Of a DNA stretch of 7,670 bases, positions 7,492 to 7,670 are shown piece by piece. The DNA is from an uncultured Bacteroidales bacterium (GTDB taxonomy: Bacteria > Bacteroidota > Bacteroidia > Bacteroidales > JAUNSR01). The notes under the pieces are model-generated. The model did no database searches and was not told the DNA's origin. It was given only the letters and a program-made list of their open reading frames with translations. Every line of letters begins with the position of its first letter. Within the stretch, counting starts at the first letter, position 1. Location of the stretch: contig CAMTOT010000130.1 in the NCBI GenBank assembly GCA_947074165.1, positions 1 to 7,670 of the forward strand. Direction: 5' to 3'. The translations under genes were made by a program, and so were the position numbers.

Positions 7492-7499
7492 CAAATATA
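7492..7499 (-). promoter_or_regulatory. Candidate Bacteroidota -7 promoter box for the 858-aa receptor gene
   Basis: The minus strand reads TATATTTG, an exact TAnnTTTG match, followed by CG. It is the only exact match I found in the upstream region. The expected -33 position falls in an A run (minus-strand A9 at 7515-7523) with no TTTG. This may mean a weak core promoter that needs an activator, or an A-tract that partly substitutes for the missing element. Confidence 0.5.
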
Positions 7500-7528
7500 C
7501 GACAAGCGTTTGAATTTTTTTTTCACGG

Positions 7529-7550
7529 TTTGTAATGTCGAGATTACAAA
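7529..7550. promoter_or_regulatory. 22-bp near-perfect palindrome upstream of the receptor promoter, candidate regulator site
   Basis: TTTGTAAT (7529-7536) and ATTACAAA (7543-7550) are perfect 8-bp inverted arms around GTCGAG. The central TCGA is itself palindromic, so 20 of 22 positions are symmetric. It begins 30 bases upstream of the -7 box, just beyond the -33 region, a typical place for a dimeric activator. The TGTAA-N8-TTACA geometry differs from the N6 spacing of standard CRP/FNR sites, so no regulator family is assigned. Confidence 0.5.
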
Positions 7551-7623
7551 AGTGTTACATTTTTATTAATATTATATATTAGGTTAATTATTAATTACAC
7601 CCAACATATTGATTATTAAGCTT
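7551..7623. other. AT-rich intergenic DNA at the insert edge
   Basis: No gene is visible here. The stretch is strongly A+T-rich and holds a tandem pair of the 7-mer TTAATTA at 7584-7597. It may be the outer part of the receptor's upstream regulatory region. The insert ends at 7623 by library fragmentation, so the next gene is not seen. Confidence 0.5.
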
Positions 7624-7670
7624 AGATCGGAAGAGCACACGTCTGAACTCCAGTCACCGCTCATTATCTC
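7624..7670 (+). other. Residual Illumina P7-side adapter with i7 index (not biological)
   Basis: Bases 7624-7657 match the Illumina TruSeq indexed adapter, beginning AGATCGGAAGAGCACACG and ending CCAGTCAC. Bases 7658-7665 (CGCTCATT) are in the i7 index position and match, from memory, TruSeq HT index D703. Bases 7666-7670 (ATCTC) fit the start of the P7 sequence. The orientation is complementary to the adapter at 1-45, as expected for a library insert or for read-through on both reads. The biological sequence ends at 7623. Confidence 0.98.

Noticed and set aside
46..7623. Mobile element, CRISPR array, tRNA or rRNA gene, or phage-derived segment
   Set aside because: No transposase, integrase, regular spaced repeats, target-site duplications or RNA gene structures were seen. 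The insert is taken up by three intact genes and short AT-rich intergenic regions.

Overview
The window is one sequenced molecule or contig with leftover Illumina library adapters at both ends. Bases 1-45 carry the P5-side adapter with an i5 index, and bases 7624-7670 carry the P7-side adapter with an i7 index. The biological insert is therefore 46-7623, and neither edge is a natural DNA end.

The insert looks like chromosomal DNA of a member of the Bacteroidota, most likely Bacteroidales. Two of its three genes are large TonB-dependent outer-membrane receptors whose N-terminal carboxypeptidase-regulatory-like (CarboxypepD_reg) domain precedes the plug, a layout typical of this phylum. Each of the three genes has a Bacteroidota-style -7 box (TAnnTTTG) upstream, and no strong Shine-Dalgarno sequence is evident before the start codons. 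Genus cannot be settled from the sequence alone.

All three intact genes lie on the minus strand. In transcription order (right to left) they are: an 858-residue TonB-dependent receptor (4735-7311) behind a 180-bp leader and a promoter region with a near-perfect 22-bp palindrome; a strong intrinsic terminator (4684-4716); a 395-residue secreted nucleotide pyrophosphatase/phosphodiesterase (NPP) of the alkaline phosphatase superfamily (3412-4599) with its complete metal-binding set; a 152-bp gap with a second promoter and a small inverted repeat; and a 1056-residue Oar-like TonB-dependent receptor (89-3259). Neither receptor has a SusD-type lipoprotein beside it, so this is not a standard polysaccharide utilisation locus.

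The receptors would sit in the outer membrane and draw energy from TonB-ExbBD encoded elsewhere. The phosphodiesterase would act in the periplasm or outside the cell. A joint role in harvesting phosphoesters or nucleotides is possible but rests only on adjacency, and the terminator and separate promoters suggest at least partly independent transcription. I found no RNA gene, mobile element, CRISPR array or clearly new system. The observations most worth checking are the adapters, the upstream palindrome and the pairing of a phosphodiesterase with two SusD-less receptors.
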